Below, piece by piece: positions 11,110-23,502 of a stretch of DNA of 64,000 nucleotides. The first letter of the stretch is position 1; every line of letters begins with the position of its first letter. The position numbers and the translations under genes are program-made. The notes under the pieces are model-generated. The model worked only from the letters and a program-made list of their open reading frames with translations. It ran no database searches and was not told the DNA's origin. Source of the stretch: Russula earlei (taxonomy: Eukaryota > Basidiomycota > Agaricomycetes > Russulales > Russulaceae); the NCBI GenBank assembly GCA_025769875.1, contig JAGFNK010000002.1:186001-250000 (forward strand), read 5' to 3'.

Positions 11110-12564
11110 TCAGCCGTCCATCTCCTCTATCAACCATCGCCGAACTTCCCTTGTCCTCTCGCAGCCGTCGTATTCCGTCATCTCGTCGAGGAAGCCATAC
11201 CTTTGGCCCTCCAGCCTGCCACCCAACTTCTCCAGTGATTCCGAATCCGAAATACTCTCCGCCGTTAATTTGCATGACAGGATGACGCCACGTTTGGAGT
11301 GTATTTCTGCCGTCTACAACGCCGTCAAGCTATCATCCACAAGCTTCACTTCAGGTTGACTGACCACGTTGCCCCATCCGAAAGTCCGACCAATTGAGTA
11401 TGTGAACTCTGGAGTCTGTCCAAATGCCCAATCCCAGTCCTAGAAACGATAAATTCGCTGATCAGGGCTATGGGAAATTGGTGATTCCTACCTGAAGTTC
11501 GGCCATAGAATCCTGAATGTATGGTATATTTATTGCATCCTCCGCTTGCACATATTGGACCTAGACAAAAGGACGAGGTGATGAGCGGTAGGAAGCGGCC
11601 TTTTGATGGGGACGTACGGTTTCCTCTACATGGTATTCCTGGCGGAAGGCTTGAACCATAGCCCTCACGAATTTGTCGTGAGTTACAGCGGGGTTAAATT
11701 CCTGCAAATTCTTCACTGGCGAGCGAACCGACGCAACGCCTCGGGTTATCATAGATTCCTAAATGCCATTGAGACAGCCCGACGACGCTTGCAACGGCGT
11801 GCAGCGATATGCGCGAAAAACGTACTTTCGAGACGCCCAAGGTATCACCCAGGGTGCTGAGCTGCGATGAGATGAGCATCGTGCCATGGTGGTACGCTCG
11901 ATCCTTCGCAATCTTGTAGGCGGAGCCGGATACGTGGAGAACGGAGAGCTTGATTCATCGGGTACGGTTGGACAGTCGCCAGACACTCATCTTGTAAGGA
12001 CCAACGCAGACGTCATTGCGTTCATTCACCCATGCATCGACGGTGAGCGAGCGCACGGCGCGCACGACAAGTTGCGCTGTGAGATGGCGATTGAACGAGC
12101 TTCGCGGAAGATGGATCGAAAAGTTTGTATTTCCCAAGTCCTTCCCTCTGATAGTGAGCTTCATGGCGATAAAAGATTGTACGGAGACGTACATGGTACA
12201 CGGTTCCTCCACCACTGCGCCGGCGTATGAAGGGAATGTCCGCACGACGCAGGGCGCGAAAGTTCACTTCCTTCCAGGGATTTTGGTTTCGCCCTATGAC
12301 GACGCATGGTTTCTCGCGGTAGATGAGCAGGAGCGGCTCTTGGATCGGTTTCTGCTTGAACAGCCTGTGCCCAACGGGTTCATTTTCAGGTAAAGAAAGG
12401 TGCATGCCAACGCGGGGGGCGTACCAGTCCTCGAATGAGAGGTTGAAGTAAGGGTCGCTGGACTGCGAGACGTAGATGCTGTGTTTTGCGCTTAGCGGGG
12501 GTGGCCGAGAAATCGAGAAGTGACGAGGGCCCCGTTGGAGGGGGCGCGTCCATGGAGGGAGCAT
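11110..12564 (-). CDS. AIM22: Lipoate-protein ligase A, mitochondrial
   Basis: Attaches lipoate (or lipoyl-AMP) to lipoyl domains of mitochondrial dehydrogenases. The first ~20 residues (MLPPWTRPLQRGPRHFSIS) look like a mitochondrial presequence. Family landmarks appear in order across several exons: YFNLSFEDW, EPLLLIYREKPCVVIGRNQN, PFIRRRSGGGTVYHDLGNTN, GSAYKIAKDRAYHHGTML and SVRSPVKNLQEF. RRSGGGTVYHD is the lipoate/adenylate-binding loop and the AYKI lysine is the catalytic one. The C-terminal exon, ending WLIEEMDG at 11110, belongs to the accessory domain. The codon at 12565-12567 is TTG, so ATG 12564 is taken as the start. The neighbouring genes NDUFA8 and NDUFAF3 are also mitochondrial. 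Confidence 0.88.
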
Positions 12565-12823
12565 CAATCAAGGCGGGCTCGACGAACCGCATATATTTTG
12601 TCGACGCGATCTCTACGCTACATCGTCGACTCCTTCGACCGGAAAGGTCTGCTACAACTCAAAATTGCCCGACAACGCACCGGGTCCCGTGCATGGGCAC
12701 AGTTGGTTGATCTGATTCCTCAGACACTAATGATAGTGACAAGCAAATTTCTAGTCGACACTACGATGACACGGGCGTCTGTCTGTCTTCGGCAGGGCTC
12801 AGTCACGGAGACGGACCTCTGTT

Positions 12824-13556
12824 TCATTTCTGCATGCGGCCATACAGAGGGTTTTCGACTTCGTGTATGGGCGTCTGACCAGGTGCAGTCCCAGGAATAG
12901 CTTTGACAAGGCCCTGGAGGATGATTGAAATGTCAGCGGAAGGCACATGGCAAGCGCGAGCCTAGAATAGCGCACCAGCTTCTCAAACATGCACTTGTTA
13001 AGTACGCGCTCGGGCTTTCTACAGGGAGGATATTCCTATGTGGGCTTTCTGTAAAGCCGCGTGCGCGTTACCCAGTATACATTTTGGGGACGGACCTGGT
13101 TGTTCAGTTCCAAGCAGTTCCAGTGCGCCTCGAATTGCTGTAAACAGTTTTCGCGCATCTTACTGATACTATACCAGACGAACAAAAAATGACGGTGGGG
13201 CGAGGTCCCATGGTGAAGGATTGTTCGAAGAGAGACACGGGAAGGAGCGTACAGGTCAATTGCACATCTGGTCACCCGTCGACCCTCCTTCAGACAATGA
13301 GCGGGCTCTCGGTTCTCCGCCTTGCAAAGCATGAAATCCTCTGTAAGTCGCGCGCGCTGAGCCGCTTTGGATATGATCCCCTCAGAAATGTCATCCCACC
13401 GTTGAACTCTTTGCAGTATGCGCCGATGAAAAAGGCGGCGCTCTTCAGAGGAGCGCTCGTAGCGCCGACTTCGTCGACCTTTGGAACGGAGGGAGGGAGA
13501 AGTGCCGGTTCATGGAACGGGACGGACGAGGATTCTCCGGGACGAAAGGAGCTCAT
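12824..13556 (-). CDS. Complex I subunit NDUFA8 (twin-CHCH)
   Basis: Accessory subunit of mitochondrial NADH:ubiquinone oxidoreductase, imported through the Mia40 disulfide relay. Five exons join cleanly to about 178 residues. Landmarks: KVDEVGATSAPLKSAAFFIG, the join CKEFN|EDFMLCKAENREPAHCLKEG, TRCAIDLKMRENCLQQFEAH, WNCLELNNQEY, PPCRKPERVLNKCMFEKL and a last exon ending ENPLYGRMQK. The paired cysteines spaced for two CHCH (CX9C-type) hairpins are visible. The introns are 50-65 nt, and the join EYPPCRKPE uses an acceptor at CATAG. The stop is TGA at 12824. The presence of this gene and of NDUFAF3 shows that the organism has respiratory complex I. Confidence 0.9.
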
Positions 13557-13715
13557 ATTCGTCGCTGTTGCGTCGGTGTTGTGTGTCGTCGTGGTTGTGA
13601 AATGCCAGTGCTAGGGTTAGGATTAGAAAGTGTCTCTCATGCCAATTTCCGTGTTCCCGGCGTGGACTGCAATTAAAGTGCTCTCTGGACCCATTGACAC
13701 CTTGATTTCGCGCAT

Positions 13716-14296
13716 ATGGTACGTGTGGGTGTTAACGGTGTCTGTGTCATTACATCCCTAATCATCTTCAGCCACAGAGGCCACAGCCAAAGATCTTTCA
13801 AGTTCTTGTGAAGACCCATAAATCAACGGTTTTTCTCGCACTGCCCAATGAGACCACCATCTCCGCAGTAAAAGAACAAGTGTTATCGGCGTTCACGGAT
13901 GATGTCTTCAAAGGAATCCATGATGTGCCCAAAGTTTCGGGTTTGGATGACTTCGTGCTTTCGCGGGAAGCCGCGGAGAGGGGACAAGGTACCTCTTCGT
14001 ACGAGGTTTTAACGAATGATCAGATGCTGAGAGATATCGCTGGCAATTGGGTTGTTCTCTACGTTCAATTTATGGATAATTCTGGTGCGGGCGCAGTGTC
14101 ACAGTCCCCGATCAAATTCACTGACCCAGGTTCATGTTATCTAGGCAGAATACGGCCAGTCGAAGTTACTATCCCTTCGCTTGCAGACGAGGATGATGGA
14201 GTCTCGTTCAGTTCTGGAATCGACCCGGTGATGGACATAGATGAGGCATTTCAAGAGAGCAGTGTCAGAAAGGGCAAACGGAAAGCAGTGGACTGA
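13716..14296 (+). CDS. Small fungal ubiquitin-like-fold protein with ATG-only first exon
   Basis: The reading is an initiator exon of just the three bases ATG (13716-13718), a 53 nt intron starting GTACGTGTGG and ending TTCAG, and a main exon from 13772 that begins PQRPQPKIFQVLVKTHKSTV. A beta-grasp-like N-terminus (VLVKTHKSTVFLALPNETTI, then VKEQVLSAFTDD) is followed by an acidic C-terminal third ending in KGKRKAVD, a possible nuclear signal. Small proteins with this N-terminus are common in mushroom-forming fungi. The function is unknown, and ubiquitin-like is a fold guess. Without the intron the frame would begin at a GTG codon at 13808, so an upstream ATG joined by splicing is needed. Confidence 0.7.
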
Positions 14297-14582
14297 CATG
14301 ATCGGATCGTAAGCATCGATGACCCGATGCATGCCTTCCTTTGCTGTCGACGAGTCATCATGTGTGTCACTCCGCTTGTGGTGTATTTCATAGCAACGTC
14401 GTCTGTAAGGTGTCGATATCCTTACAACTGGTCTACCCAGGGGTCCGAAGGTGCATTGATCGTACTCCACCTTGCCAGTCGATGTAGTATTATTGGTGGA
14501 CAATAACATAGGTTCATTGAAACTCGTTAAATTTGGCCGTGATCACCGCAGTGTCTGTCAGAAGGTGCTACTACATCTGTGT

Positions 14583-15223
14583 TCAAGGAGAATCAAAGCG
14601 TGTCGTTTTCCACGGACGATGGTACAATGGAAGCAAGGCGGCAGCTACTCTGCGACCCTCTTCAGACAGCAAGTTGTACGTCGTGCAAGCGTTCCACTGT
14701 GATATTACCCCAGAGTCAGCGGGAGTGTCCACAATGTAGATGTGGACGCGTCTCCTACAGAGTCCATGACATCGACCTGCATTCCTAGCTTGTTTATATA
14801 CTGTCGCAAAATGGCTGGAAGGGGATTGACGGATCTTCCCGTACCAATAAGCAGGATTTCTAGCGGTCAACAAAGGGACATAGGGATGAAGTTTAGCCAA
14901 GACATACAAGTCAGTCAAAGGGACGCACCGGGTTTGGGGACCACCACATCAAACACCTCAAATTTATTTTCGTCCCACCCGGTCCAAAGTGTTGGCGGGA
15001 CGTCCCAAAGGAGAACCTCCCCGTCAAGGAAGATGCACGCAGAAGGTAATAGCCTTCCGTCGTGCAGGAGCACACCAGCATTCGTGACAGACTTGACCTG
15101 CACTGGAGGGGGGATTTCACCGGCCAGAATATTTGTCAGCTGTGACCATTTTTGGTTTCTCAGCACTCTCGCTGTATGCAGTGCCCTCAGGTGAGCTCTT
15201 GAGCGGAGTATGGTGGGCAGCAT
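14583..15223 (-). CDS. Complex I assembly factor NDUFAF3-like
   Basis: Mitochondrial protein that helps build the hydrophilic arm of complex I (family DUF498). Three exons: the first starts MLPTILRSRAHLRALHTARV, a clear presequence, and continues TNAGVLLHDGRLLPSACIFL and FEVFDVVVPKP. The second reads ILLIGTGRSVNPLPAILRQY and LGMQVDVMDS. The third reads WNACTTYNLLSEEGRRVAAA and ends at 14583. LLIGTG...LP and the TRNACTTYN-type block are family hallmarks. An in-frame ATG at 15307 would add 28 residues, but the start at 15223 places the presequence at the N-terminus. It is transcribed divergently from SWC4 across about 105 bp. Confidence 0.88.
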
Positions 15224-15328
15224 GTGGGCAGCTTGCGAGGAGGACAGGTTTCGGATTACGGACAGATCACGGCCCGGGTGGCGGACTGAGCGGACCGGAG
15301 GTCGCATCTCCCGTTCTCAACGACGACG
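15224..15328. promoter_or_regulatory. Shared divergent promoter, NDUFAF3 / SWC4
   Basis: Only about 105 bp separates the two start codons. The gap must hold both promoters and both 5' leaders, so transcription of the two genes is likely coupled. No TATA box is visible. It shrinks to about 21 bp if the upstream ATG at 15307 is used. Confidence 0.5.
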
Positions 15329-17206
15329 ATGGCTGGCGCATCTGCTGCCGACGTTCGCAGCATCCTTTCATTGCCTAGCTCTTCAACATCCGCCCCTGCT
15401 CAACCAAAAAAACCCGCTGTTCCTATCTCAAGAAAGCCCTCTGGCATCTCTCGCGAGCTATACTCTCTCATTGGCCCCTCGGCGCCCACGTTAGTTGCTC
15501 AGGTCGCTAAACCTCGCCTCAAACAAAAACCCAATCTCAGCGGCGGTGGAACCTCAAAATGGTGTGTGTTTCTCAACCTTTTTCCGGAACAAGGCTCTGA
15601 AATGGTGAAGGTCATGGAGGTCTTTTAAGAACTCTGCGAGAACCGATGGGCTGGAGCTCGGTCACTGGGTCAAGGCCAACACAGACCCAGATGCTGGTCC
15701 GTCATTAGTATTTTCACCCCGCTATCGCTACAAGGACAAAGGAACTTTAGAATATCCATTTGCAAGGTACAATGCCAAGTCACCGGACTACACGTATTCA
15801 CAGGAAGAGTATACCAACTTCCTCGAAGGTCCAAGACTTTTCCATCCTTCAGTTGCGCACGCTCATGTCACTGGCAGATCCTGAATGGACAAAGGAAGAG
15901 ACAGATTACCTTTTCAATCTCATCCGCGAATATGACTCCCGGTTCTACATTGTCAACGACCGCTATGAGTTCCCTGGTGGTCCGTTCCGTTCGATGGAGG
16001 TGAGTTCCAGTAAATAATGACCCTCCACTTACTCAGGGTTCGTCTCAGGACTTGAAGGATAGGTATTATAGTGTTTGTCGCAAACTTATTAGGAACAGAC
16101 CCTGGTCAGGAGACGAAGCCAGTAAAGCACAACTCATATCTACGTTTCAGTTCGACAAAGGCTCGTAGCCACCTTCTCACAAGCCTCCCTACTAACACAC
16201 ACTGCAGAGCGCGAGGTCACGCGGAAGAAATATCTCCTCAGTCTTGAAAACCGCACACCGGAAGAACTTGCAGAAGAAACGGCATTGTACATTGAGCTCA
16301 AGCGCATAGAACAGAATGAGAAACGCTTTAAGCAAGATCGTGATCGGCTATTACGCACGTTGCTCGGTGCCGAGTGTGGGCTGCCTGATCTTCCAATCGA
16401 CGAGGACGGGCCTCTGGGCGACCCCAAGAAGAGGAAAAAGGGTGCCCCAGGCGAGCTAGACAGTCCCGCGACACCATCTAGCGCACTATTCGCCTCTTCC
16501 GTTCCCAAGCGCGCGCAGTCGGCGAAATCGGCCGCGCAAGGTACGTCGCAGTAGCACCTCTCCAACAACGGCATCTCTCTCTCTTTCTCTGACTGGCGGG
16601 CCTCAAGATGCAATGCATTGCATTCAGCGTATGGACGTCACCATGCTGGCGGGCACCACCCCCAAGACCACGCACCAAGCGGCTCACCTCCGTTCCTTCC
16701 GCGTTCCGTACCCCAAGGCGGCGGTCGCGGCCAAGGTCTCCCAGATCGCCGGCGAGCTCGGCGTTTCTCTGTCGCGGCTGGTGATGCCGACGCGCGACAC
16801 CCTCACTGCGCACGAGGCGCTGCTCGAGTCCATCACCTCGCTCGTCGAGGCGAAAAAGGTGGCCGACCGCCTGGACTTGGAGATTCGAACGGCGAAAATA
16901 CGGTTGGGAATGCGGGAGAGCGAGGTCCCAGCCGAGATGGCCATGGATGTGGACGAGGATGGCCAAGCGCCAGATACACCCGGTGAAGGCAGGGCTCATA
17001 GCGTGGTCAGTACGCGAAGCGGGCGGAGCAGGAAACAGGCGAGTTTTAGAAAGGTCATCCCACGTTCATTCCCTGTTGCTTACTGGCGTTGGCGTTCTCC
17101 ACAGACGGGGACCTCGAATGACAGGAGGTCTATGTCCGTGTCCTCTGTTGACACCTCAGCAACATCAACGGCTCGTGCTGGTACCAAGAGACAGAAGCTC
17201 AGTTGA
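15329..17206 (+). CDS. SWC4: SWC4/DMAP1-type subunit of SWR1 and NuA4 complexes
   Basis: Nuclear chromatin protein shared by the H2A.Z-depositing SWR1 complex and the NuA4 acetyltransferase. Start MAGASAADVRSILSLPSSS; then SRELYSLIGPSAPTLVAQVA, LELGHWVKANTDP, the SANT/Myb-like block DPEWTKEETDYLFNLIREYD with SRFYIVNDRYEF, LKDRYYSVCRKLI, a basic coiled coil (EELAEETALYIELKRIEQNE) and the C-terminal DMAP1 region (VTMLAGTTPKTT, VAAKVSQIAGELGVSLSRL). Introns are short and frequent, including ones near 15560, 15825, 16000 and 17045. The gene ends KRQKLS, 141 bp from the converging stop of the branching enzyme. Confidence 0.92.
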
Positions 17207-17347
17207 AAGCATTTGTAATAGTTTTCTAACATGATCTGCACCACTTCTCAAGAAAGATCCGAGGTATCTCTGCGATTCGACATATCCCACCCCCATGGGG
17301 CCCATTATCCATCCACACCACGGCGGCCATATCACAATGGTTTATCC

Positions 17348-19807
17348 TTAGACCTTTGCAAGGACGATACTTGTTCGAGAAGGAACGTAGACCTGTCGCA
17401 AGGCGGTTAGGCGCGCGAAGTGAATACGATGATGTGCGATAAAAGCTCACCTGGAGCCAGTTCTTCCGACCGTTCCACTCGAGTGGCGTTGTGATAGATC
17501 TGGAATTGACGTCAACATTCCCGAACCCTCCGTATTGCTTGTCGTCGCTGCTGAGCACGATCTTGTATTCCCCAGCCACATTAACGCCGACGCGGTAATC
17601 CGTGAATGACTGGGTTGGGTGGAAGTTGAAGACAAAGAGCAGTCCAGCCCTTTCAAACGCGATGACTTTATCGACCTCGTGTTTGAGCGAGACCCACGCC
17701 TGGGGGGAATCGAGCCAGACGTACTCCTGTTCGAGGTGTTGCATGGCCCTGTCAAAGTTGTTCAAATATCTGTACCGCAAGATAGGGTCATCGACAACGT
17801 TCCACTGTCGTCTAGCGTAGTGGAATGAGTTGCCATTCCCCTCGCGCGGAAAGTCAAGCCACTTGGGATGCCGCATTTAGTTGGATGCGTTTGATAGCTA
17901 CTCGCGCTCATACTTACCTCGGGGTGCCCAAATTCATTCCCTTCAAAGTTAAGATAGCCTTCACCCCCGAGAGCGTGGACGACCAAACTACGATGACGAA
18001 TTAAACGAGCAGGCTGTAGTGGAAACGAATCACATACCGAATCATCTTGTGCAGAGCCAGACCTCGGGAGATTATGGGCGTCATCGGGGTCAAGTCCGAC
18101 ATGTTCGTGTCTGTCTTTCCATCAAAGTCCGTCTTTCTTCAAAGGACGAATGATATCTACACATCTCCTTGTCCATCAACCAGAACGCGAGCGTTTTATC
18201 GCCTACAAGAGCCTGGTCGTGACTCTCTGCGTACGCGATGCTCTTCTCAAGATGGCGCCGGTTCGTGAGCGTGTGGACAATGTCACTCATGTCCCATGCA
18301 TCGTCTTGCACATGTTTGAGGAGTTTAATCCACTTGTCGGGAATCGCCATGGAGAGGCGGTAGTCAAAACCAACGCCCCCAATGTGTGCCGGGACACCAA
18401 GAAGGGGCATCCCGGACACATCTTCAGCAATGGTGATGACATTAGGGAAGAGCGTATGCAAGAGATCGTTTGCCTGTAATAAAATTCAATATCTGGGTAT
18501 AGTCACTGTTATCCCGGAAAGCTCACAAGCATAAGATAAACAACGCCTTCTTCGTCGACGTTGCCACCAAAATATTCATGATATCCGCCAGAGAACCCCG
18601 TGCCGATGCCATGGTGGGTATACATCATACTCGTGACACCGTCAAATCGGAACCCATCGAATTGGTACTCATCGATCCAGAACCGCAAGTTGCTTAGAAG
18701 AAACCGTAAGACCTCGTGGGAGCCGTAGTTAAATAGTCGACTGTCCCAAAGCTCATGGCGGCCTTTGCCACCCTCGTGAAAGTAAAGGTGGTCAGTCCCG
18801 TCAAAGAGATTCAAGCCATCCAGAACGTTTTTGCAAGCATGAGAATGGACGACATCAAGAAGCACTACAAGGCCAAGCCCATGCGCGGTGTCTATTAGCT
18901 CTTTGAGGTCCTCAGGGATACCATAACGGGAACTGGCAGCGAAAAAGTTGGTAACCTGATATCCGAATGCTGGGAGCAATATGTAATTATGTCAGAGATG
19001 AAAAAGAGGAAGGTGCTGACATGCATAGTAAGCATGCTCCATTATGGCCATAAGCTGGATGCTGTTGTATCCAAGATCCTTTATCCTGGGTAGGACGTTG
19101 GTAGTGAATTCCTTGTATGTTGCGACCTTTGGCTCCGATGAAGAGATACCGACGTGTGCTTCGTATATCCGCAAGCTCCGGGGTTTAGGAGGCGCTTTGT
19201 TTTTAAAGACATAGCGAGACTCGGGTGGGGGGTTCCAAAAGCAAGCATCATAGAGGGGCGAGACCGAAAGGTCCTGAGTGACTCGCTTGATCCAAGCGGG
19301 AAGACGTTCGATTCGCTCTCCACTCGGTAGAATCATGGAGATCTAACGGCATGTTCGGGACTCTGTATGAAAACGTGTGTAGATGACGTACCTTCAGTTT
19401 GGAGTCGTGAGGAATAGCGGATACGCCGGGGGACTTGGGGGGAATGATAATCTCCCAAACGCCATAGTGATCCTTCTTCAAAGGGTGAGAGGTCCTGTTC
19501 CAGTCATCTGCAGGATTTGATGAATGATGAACCAGGACAAGTGATGTCGGGTTCAAGACGCACTGAAATCGCCTATAAGGACAGCCTCGATGGCATTCGG
19601 TGCCCATTCTCTGTAAACGACAGATGCGTCCTCCTTGGGATTCAAACCGAATTTGAGGTAGCCTTTGGTGAAAGAGTCGTAACCTCCTTCATGCTCTTGT
19701 ATCGCGTTCTTCCACTTTGTGAATGACTGATGCCTGTGGGCGATGGCAGGGAGGAAGGGCTCGAGCCAGGAATCGAATTGAAGTATGACTTTGTCGTCAA
19801 AGGACAT
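17348..19807 (-). CDS. GLC3: 1,4-alpha-glucan (glycogen) branching enzyme
   Basis: Forms alpha-1,6 branch points in glycogen; GH13 plus CBM48. Start [20 protein letters not shown], then the CBM48 part ([32 protein letters not shown]). The catalytic barrel shows [57 protein letters not shown] (nucleophile Asp), ITIAEDVSG (acid/base Glu) and [13 protein letters not shown]. Further on are [18 protein letters not shown] and a C-terminal beta domain ending [12 protein letters not shown] at 17348 after a last intron. All catalytic residues are intact. Many short introns split the gene. The start is chosen because upstream codons do not resemble the family N-terminus. It diverges from the M28 protease gene (225 bp apart). 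Confidence 0.94.
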
Positions 19808-20032
19808 GATTACGGACCACGAAAAACGAAAATTTGAGGGGTGGTTGAAATATAGGGAAAGACGCCTGACGTCATGGAAAGATGGATAGCTGCGACGAAA
19901 AGTTTTCCAATCGATTGTCGCTTGATGATAATCGCAAAATGCCCGCGATTCGGTCGAGGCCACTCGGGGACACGTGACACTCAACCCCCACAAGCTGCGC
20001 AAGGGAAGTCGCTCCTCTGTCACACCACCGAT

Positions 20033-23000
20033 ATGGCAGAGGAGAAGGTCGATGGTGACCCCACATTTCTTCTAGATCTGGAACCAGCCAATGCACGGAC
20101 CTCCCGTACCAAGAATGTTGCCAAACATTTCATCTTCTTTGGCATTCTCTGCTACTTACTCCACAGGTGGTTATACACGTCAGCCAATCACTACGGCCTT
20201 TGGGGAAGCCCGTCTGCGCATACCTGCACACATGATCACCATGATTGGGCAATAGATGCATTTGCCATCGAGGACCCGGAGGTACCCACCAGTCGTTTGG
20301 CCGAGAATTTCTTCCTGTCAGCCCCCTTTTCGCCCTCATACGACTAATGCCCTGATAACATACTTCAAGCACTATACCTAATTCAGCCAGCGCTATCGTT
20401 GCATCTCGTAGGTATGCCACGACCCCCCACCTTGCCGGATCGAAAGAGGATCTACGCACGGCCAAGCATTTCCTCCATCTCCTCCAACACGAGTTCTCCA
20501 TCCCGAATAGCACCGAGCGTCCCATTTATTCGGCTGGCTCAGAGGCGTCACGTAATGCGACGCTCTCTATTACAAATTTGACGGAACCAGCTGCTTGGAT
20601 CGACGTCTATTACCCTGTCCTGAACACCCCTCTAGATAGAGCCCTAGAGATTCTCGCAGATGACGGAACGACTGTGTGGAAAGCAAAGCTTGAAGAGGTT
20701 GCGGACGAGCTTGATAGAGATGCATATGAACATGCTGAGTCTATCGGTACCTGGCACGGACTAAGCTTCGATGGAGTGGCCGAGGGCAGGCTCATTTATG
20801 CAAACTATGGCAGGAAGGGTGACTACGATGAACTCGTCCAGAAAGGTTCAGTCGCTTTAGCACGGCTATCATTCCATCTGATTCTGACACCGATCTAGGC
20901 ATTGATATCACTGGTGCAATTGTACTTGTCCGATATGGTGGAGTTTTTCGCGGCTTGAAGGTAAGCCCACCGTGATCAGATTCACCACTGCCTTCTCATT
21001 GGCACACAGATCAAAGGCGCGCAGGAACTTGGAGCGGCCGGCGTCCTTATCTATTCTGACCCACGTGATGATGGTACTGTTACAGAGAAGAATGGCTATG
21101 CCGCGTAAGACTTATTCACGATACCTCGGCACATTCGATAACCTACTCAATAGATACCCCTATGGCCCCGCCCGTAACCCAACGTCAGTCCAGCGTGGAT
21201 CTGTCCAGTTTATCTCACTATACCCGGGAGACCCCACCACCCCTGGCTACCCATCTTATGAGAACAGTACTCGCACGAATGGTTCAAGTATACCACGAAT
21301 CCCGAGCTTACCTATTTCTTGGGCAAACGCCAAGGTTTTACTGGAGGAAATCGAGGGAAAGAATAGGACGGTGAGGCTCACTAACCACGGTACGCATCTT
21401 GTCATCTCCACGGCCATATCCCGTCTTACCCGTCATAGTTGAAACCAAGGTTACACCTATCTGGAACCCTATTGGTGTCATCCCTGGGCATATCAAGGAT
21501 GAAGTCGTACTTGTTCGGCAATCACCGAGATGGTGCGAGTTCAAACTTGAGCACCTGTTTCCTCAACTAAGATGGTGGTGTTCTAGCATGGGTATTGGGT
21601 GCGGCAGACCCCAGTTCAGGGACAGTCGCCGTTCACGAGCTTGTCCGTGGGTTGGGCGCTTTGTTAAAAGAGGACTGGAAACCATTAAGAACGATTGTCA
21701 TTGCTAGTTGGGATGGAGAAGAGGTTTGTCCTTTTGTTTCATCCCCGATTTTCCCTGATCTTTGTTCTGCTAGTACGGGCTCATTGGCAGCACCGAGTGG
21801 GGTGAAGACTTTGCGGAATGGATTCAAAAACATGTTGTTGCCTATATCAACCTTGACAACGCAGTTGCTGGCTCAACATTCGGGGCTGCGGCTTCGCCTT
21901 TACTGTCACATTTCATCCGCAAGACCGCTAAAGATGTACCCCACCCGACTGATCCGAAGCGTACTCTCTGGGACGCGACCGCGGACCGTGGACAGCTTTT
22001 TGGCGAACACGATGACCTCGACTCTTTGGGCACAGAAATAGAACCCCAGGCCGCAGATAGTGTTGGTATCGGCGCTCTTGGCTCTGGAAGTGACTATACA
22101 GTCTTCTTACAACGTCTCGGGGTACACTCCTTGCATTCTTTGTTTGGATGCTGAATATATATATAATCTAGGTTACAAGCATGGACTCTGGAGGGTTTCA
22201 TAGCACTCGCTCCGACCCTGTCTACCACTACCATTCCATCTTCGACTCTGAGAGGTTCCAAGAGGTTTATGCCGACCCGGGTTTCGTCAAACATGTATGT
22301 ATGCGAAGTCGAATATGGGGCTATTGGCTCATCTTCATATCAGGTCGCCGTCGCAAAGAACTTGGGTTTACAGACCCTACGTCTTGCCAGTGCACTGGTT
22401 CTACCCTTCAACACAACACATTATGCATTCGAATTGGAAAACTACCTACATAGGTTTGCAAAATATCCTCGAGCCCATAAATACTCTGACGTGCATACTG
22501 GTCAGCGTTGAAGGACTGGCTGCAACGTCCTCGGCAAAGCCCAATTTTGCACCTCTTCGCGCAGCAATCAGATTGTTGCAGTTTGCCAGCCTGAAGCTCG
22601 ATGCTGAGAAGTTCACTGCAGAGCGTGTTCTCGAACGTCAACTCCGTAAATGGCGGAAGCGTCAACGCAAAAATACGAGAAGGGGTGGCTGTTTGAAACG
22701 GTTCATTCGTCGCCTTAAGAGCTTCTTCACTAGTGGACCACGATGTCTCTGTGTCAACAATGCCAATGTCCGCAAACGAGAGGACCCAGCGGAGGGTAAG
22801 CAAGGCAACAGCATCGATCAGGGAGCGGCCTGAACGGCCAGAGGCGGATGGTGGAAATCTTGGGAAAGATCACAAGGCCAAAGCGAATGGCGGAAAATGG
22901 CCTCTGCCCCATATACCCAAACATCCACACTGGCCGCACCGCAAGCCGCACCCCCTGCCTCCCAAACTAATCAAGGCAGCGAAGGCGGTGCGCAAGATAA

Positions 23001-23298
23001 ACCAGAAGTTGATATCCTTCGAACGTGGGTTCATCCATGAGGATGGCATCAAGGATCGTGAATGGTATAGGCACCTCGGAGTTGCGCCGGGGAAGTGGCT
23101 CGGTAAGACATTTGCTCAGAGTCGACGTAAAGAGTGGCGTCCGCCTAACTTTGTTTCATCACATCAGGGTATGGTGCCACGCCGCTGCCAGCCCTCACTG
23201 AGGCGATTACAATCGAAAAGAACGTCACGCTCGCGAACCACGAGGTCATCAGACTAACGGAGGCGGTGGAAAAGATTACCGCTGTTCTGCGTGGATGA
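20033..23298 (+). CDS. M28 metallopeptidase, glutamate carboxypeptidase II family
   Basis: Type II membrane zinc peptidase of the NAALADase/Tre1/Vps70 group. One transmembrane segment near residue 40 ([16 protein letters not shown]) is followed by the lumenal domains. The protease-associated domain carries [20 protein letters not shown]. The zinc site is complete: [17 protein letters not shown] (His, bridging Asp), [14 protein letters not shown] (Glu pair), [11 protein letters not shown] (Asp) and [12 protein letters not shown] (His). The C-terminal helical dimerisation-like domain continues through [14 protein letters not shown] to a final exon ending [12 protein letters not shown] at 23298. 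It is cut by many short introns. Likely vacuolar or endosomal, with a role in protein sorting or peptide breakdown; this is inferred from the family. Confidence 0.88.
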
Positions 23299-23502
23299 CC
23301 TTGCCGTGGAGGGAGATTGTACAGTACTGTATCATTCGTATTCGGCCGGCAATACATAACAAGTAATGTTGTTCCTGTTTTGAGCAGGCAAGTTCTCAAC
23401 TTGGAAACCCCGACGTTGAAGAATTCAACGTTCAACTTGCTTTCATTTTTACCACATCGTCCTCGCAGGTCCGAGGAACATCTTTACCCCACAATTACAA
23501 AT

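Noticed and set aside
13808..14296. Start of the ubiquitin-like gene at 13808
   Set aside because: That codon is GTG. A spliced upstream ATG exon gives a normal start.
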